A DNA stretch of 23,554 bases, from contig JAFUGB010000241.1 in the NCBI GenBank assembly GCA_017469605.1, forward strand, positions 1 through 23,554, read 5' to 3'. The DNA comes from Clostridia bacterium. Its GTDB lineage: Bacteria > Bacillota > Clostridia > Christensenellales > Aristaeellaceae. Shown in pieces: positions 22,664 through 23,554 of this stretch (position 1 is its first letter; the number at the start of each line of letters is the position of its first letter). Position numbers and translations under genes: made by a program. The notes beneath the pieces are model-generated. The model was not told the DNA's origin and did not search any database. It was given only the letters and a program-made list of their open reading frames with translations.

Positions 22664-22975
22664 TCAGCAGCCCTTTCGTCCGCTTTTATGATCTTCGATA
22701 GAGCAGGCGCTGGGCGAGCCATATTCGATCAATCCTGCGTCCGCCGGATCAACGGACACGCGCCCATCTTCAAACACAAAGGCCGGGACGCCCACATCTC
22801 CGATCGCTTTCAGGTGGTCAAAAACGGGATTGGTATCCCGGAGCCGTGTAAAGGCGCTCATGTTGCGGATGTTTTCACCGATGTTGATGTACTCGAATTC
22901 GTCTTCCCGTCCTTTCACCTGCTCGTGGATATAGTCGCAGTAAGGGCATGTGGGCATTCCGTAGATCTTAATCAT
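22664..22975 (-). CDS. Glutaredoxin-like protein
   Basis: A 103-residue thioredoxin-fold protein with the redox motif CPYC (10-13) near the N-terminus (MPTCPYCDYIHEQV). The cis-Pro region is DVGVPAFVFEDG. The C-terminal tail of about 25 residues is longer than in minimal glutaredoxins and ends in a Cys. It probably reduces disulfides or mixed thiols. The ATG at 22975 lies inside the end of the YaaA gene (8-base overlap) with AAAGGAG upstream, so the two are coupled. Confidence 0.87.
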   Translation of the reverse strand: MIKIYGMPTCPYCDYIHEQVKGREDEFEYINIGENIRNMSAFTRLRDTNPVFDHLKAIGDVGVPAFVFEDGRVSVDPADAGLIEYGSPSACSIEDHKSGRKGC

Positions 22976-23554
22976 GTTTTGACTCCTTTACGGGTATCTT
23001 CGTTCTTGTGAACACGTATTTCTTTTCAGTGGATCTTTTTTCATCAAAGCGGTAGCAGCTTCGGTCGAAAGACTTGATCTGCTCCGGCTCCTCCGCCCCG
23101 ATCTCCGCCATATAGCGCACCATATCGCCCCGGGCCATCTTGGCATAGACGCCCTTTTGCACGACCTTTCCGTTCTTCACCTCACCGAACACGCAGGTGA
23201 TAAAGCGGTCATCCGGTCTCAGATATTTTTCAATGCAGCGGGCATACTCCACCGACGCCAGGTTGATGATGGTGCGGCTGTCGTCCAGGACTTCCCGGTA
23301 TAGATCCTCGCCCCAGAATTCATAGAGATTGCGGCAGTCCGCGACCGCAGCCTTCGCCTGCATCTCCAGGCGATAAGGGACGACGCTGTCCATGGGCTTG
23401 AGCACGCCATAAAATCCCGACAGGATGCGGACGTGCCGCTGTACGTACTCAAACTGGCTGTCTTCAAACGCGATGGGCCCCATGGAGGTATACTGGATGC
23501 CGTCAAAGGAAAGGATCGCCGGGGTCAGCCTTTTGCGGAGATCCATCTCCGCAA
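22968..23554 (-). CDS. yaaA: YaaA family (UPF0246) protein, N-terminus beyond the window
   Basis: The visible 195 residues cover most of a YaaA-family protein, which in E. coli limits DNA and protein damage during peroxide stress by lowering free iron. Conserved blocks include AILSFDGIQYTSM, SGFYGVLKPMD, YRLEMQ, NLASVEYAR and KGVYAKMARGDMVRYM. The frame is open to the window edge. The family length (about 250) implies that some 60-70 N-terminal residues are outside. The internal Met at 23546 is not a credible start. It is coupled to the glutaredoxin-like gene, consistent with oxidative-stress function. Confidence 0.92.
   Translation of the reverse strand, partial: AEMDLRKRLTPAILSFDGIQYTSMGPIAFEDSQFEYVQRHVRILSGFYGVLKPMDSVVPYRLEMQAKAAVADCRNLYEFWGEDLYREVLDDSRTIINLASVEYARCIEKYLRPDDRFITCVFGEVKNGKVVQKGVYAKMARGDMVRYMAEIGAEEPEQIKSFDRSCYRFDEKRSTEKKYVFTRTKIPVKESKHD

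Overview
The window looks like a chromosomal segment of a Gram-positive, anaerobic Firmicute, probably a gut-type member of the Clostridia. The evidence is a tyrosine T-box leader, AAGGAGG-like ribosome binding sites, TTGACA/TATAAT promoters with 17-base spacing, a rubredoxin, a SpoIID-type lytic enzyme, a cytosolic GH36 alpha-galactosidase and tRNA genes with encoded CCA. Genus and species cannot be read from the sequence. Most of the window is ordinary core metabolism with dense short operons and intrinsic terminators.

Layout. Bases 1-577 hold a tRNA-Arg(CCT) gene with its terminator, a decayed second tRNA-Arg-like sequence, and a structured intergenic stretch with its own promoter that could encode a small RNA. 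Bases 578-6517 form an aspartate-family amino acid cluster: hom-lysC-asd on the minus strand and, divergently, thrC-thrB on the plus strand. Together these cover aspartate to threonine, plus the semialdehyde branch point to lysine. A sugar-phosphate transferase gene follows thrB. A bidirectional terminator then separates it from a small XRE regulator and a GH36 alpha-galactosidase, both on the minus strand. A monocistronic rubredoxin follows.

Bases 10391-13498 hold a minus-strand operon of a methyltransferase-like protein, a C39-like cysteine peptidase and a SpoIID/SH3 lipoprotein, which I read as an envelope module. Next come upp with a QueG-like iron-sulfur protein, and a divergent small P-loop kinase. 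A Tyr-specific T-box leader (specifier TAC, perfect consensus promoter) precedes a PLP aminotransferase, tyrS, a methyltransferase and a YigZ/IMPACT-family gene.

Bases 20011-20844 are a scar of mobile DNA: an IS630-type transposase C-terminus and a tyrosine-recombinase C-terminus, next to the 3' end of a tRNA pair (fMet, Met). Then comes a MATE efflux gene with a consensus promoter and a strong terminator in its leader. This is a good attenuator or riboswitch candidate of no class I recognise. The window ends with a glutaredoxin-like gene overlapping a YaaA-family gene that runs off the edge.

I do not see a clear undescribed multi-gene system. The best candidates for something new are the MATE leader (21151-21256), the transcribed structured region downstream of asd (about 322-557) and the envelope module (10427-13425).
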